A stretch of DNA of 64,000 nucleotides from Halotalea alkalilenta DSM 17697 (lineage in GTDB: Bacteria > Pseudomonadota > Gammaproteobacteria > Pseudomonadales > Halomonadaceae), in the NCBI RefSeq assembly GCF_000621205.1, contig NZ_KK211232.1:139341-203340 (forward strand). Direction: 5' to 3'. This document shows, in pieces, positions 63,750 to 64,000 of the stretch. The notes beneath the pieces are model-generated. The model had not been told where the DNA came from. It was given only the letters and a program-made list of their open reading frames with translations, and ran no database searches. Each line of letters begins with the position of its first letter. Position 1 is the first letter of the stretch. Position numbers and translations under genes: made by a program.

Positions 63750-64000
63750 GTGCTGCGAGAGCCCTCTCCTCATCAACATCAGCTCGAAATGGTCACGCTT
63801 GAAGAGCTGGTGCCGTCTGATCACCTGCTACGTCACATCGACGCCACCCTCGATTTCTCCTTCATCCGCGACAAGGTCCGCCATCTCTACTGCGCCGATA
63901 ATGGCCGCCCCGCGCTCGATCCCGTCATGCTGTTCAAGGCCTTGTTCATCGGCTACTTGTTCGGGGTGCGCAGCGAACGCCAATTGATGCGTGAGATCCA
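63750..64000 (+). CDS. IS1182-family transposase, N-terminal part
   Basis: The frame from the GTG at 63750 reads LREPSPHQHQLEMVTLEELVPSDHLLRHID (in part), then FSFIRDKVRHLYCADNGRPALDPVMLFKALFIGYL and GVRSERQLMREI, and is open to the window edge (about 83 residues). The VxLEELVPxDHLLRxID opening and the GRPALDPVMLFKALFIGYLFG stretch are the DUF772 N-terminal domain of IS1182/IS5-like transposases. The DDE catalytic core lies beyond the window. An ATG at 63789 is an alternative start. Confidence 0.85.
   Translation, partial: MLREPSPHQHQLEMVTLEELVPSDHLLRHIDATLDFSFIRDKVRHLYCADNGRPALDPVMLFKALFIGYLFGVRSERQLMREI

Larger units (their letters stand above)
63673..64000 (+). mobile_element. Left end of an IS1182-type insertion sequence, truncated by the window
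   Basis: The 16 bases CAGACTGCTGACAAAG (63673-63688) recur in inverted orientation at 17369-17384. Next comes a strong terminator hairpin and then the transposase gene. I take this as the left end of the element, but the exact terminal repeat and target duplication cannot be fixed without the other end. Confidence 0.55.

Overview
The window is a compact, GC-rich gammaproteobacterial chromosome segment. Housekeeping content (RMF, HflD, RlmKL, CydABX, OmpW, ImuAB-DnaE2, and an Aat-Bpt-InfA / ClpA-ClpS / Icd / RluE / MnmA / HflD / PurB block) points to the Oceanospirillales, most likely the Halomonadaceae. The genus cannot be fixed from sequence alone.

Layout. 1-5161: leftward SOS mutasome operon imuA-imuB-dnaE2 behind a perfect LexA box. 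5.3-7.3 kb: a small membrane protein and a Blh-type fusion of a DUF442 phosphatase-like domain with a persulfide-dioxygenase-like metallo-beta-lactamase domain. 7.41-9.69 kb: a decayed island bounded by a duplicated 3' end of tRNA-Gly. It carries an intact AbiEi antitoxin, an internally deleted AbiEii toxin and fragments of YhaV and a TauD-like gene. 9.68-10.05 kb: four leftward tRNAs (Glu, Gly, Glu, Gly). 10.4-17 kb: msrB, an acyltransferase, ylqF, anmK, alaA and htpX with a heat-shock promoter. About 17.03-17.41 kb: a MITE-like element with 38-bp inverted ends. 17.5-20.3 kb: an FG-GAP lipoprotein divergent from a LysR regulator, then a WGR protein. 20.3-41.5 kb: mostly leftward core genes (rlmKL, pyrD, MOSC, trmA, NAD-glutamate dehydrogenase, murI, a hemerythrin-like protein, hrpB, rarA, lolA, ftsK) plus rmf. 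41.9-48.5 kb: a complete bacterial N-degron set (aat, bpt, clpS, clpA) around infA, then icd. 48.6-53.7 kb: rluE and the overlapping mnmA-hflD-purB-roxA run. 53.9-60.4 kb: envelope and respiration genes (glycine-zipper lipoprotein, LpxR-like deacylase, cydABX, two OmpW paralogues). 60.5-63.5 kb: a three-gene leftward operon (TIM-barrel isomerase, orphan binding protein, 2-oxoglutarate oxygenase). 63.67 kb to the end: the start of an IS1182-type insertion sequence.

How they work together. The mutasome genes share one SOS promoter. Aat and Bpt add leucine to substrate N-termini, ClpS recognises them and ClpA unfolds them for ClpP. CydAB with the tiny CydX forms the bd oxidase. The most interesting accessory units are the tRNA-Gly toxin graveyard at 7.4-9.7 kb and the three-gene uptake/oxygenase operon at 60.5-63.5 kb, which has no permease or ATPase in view and lies next to an IS element.
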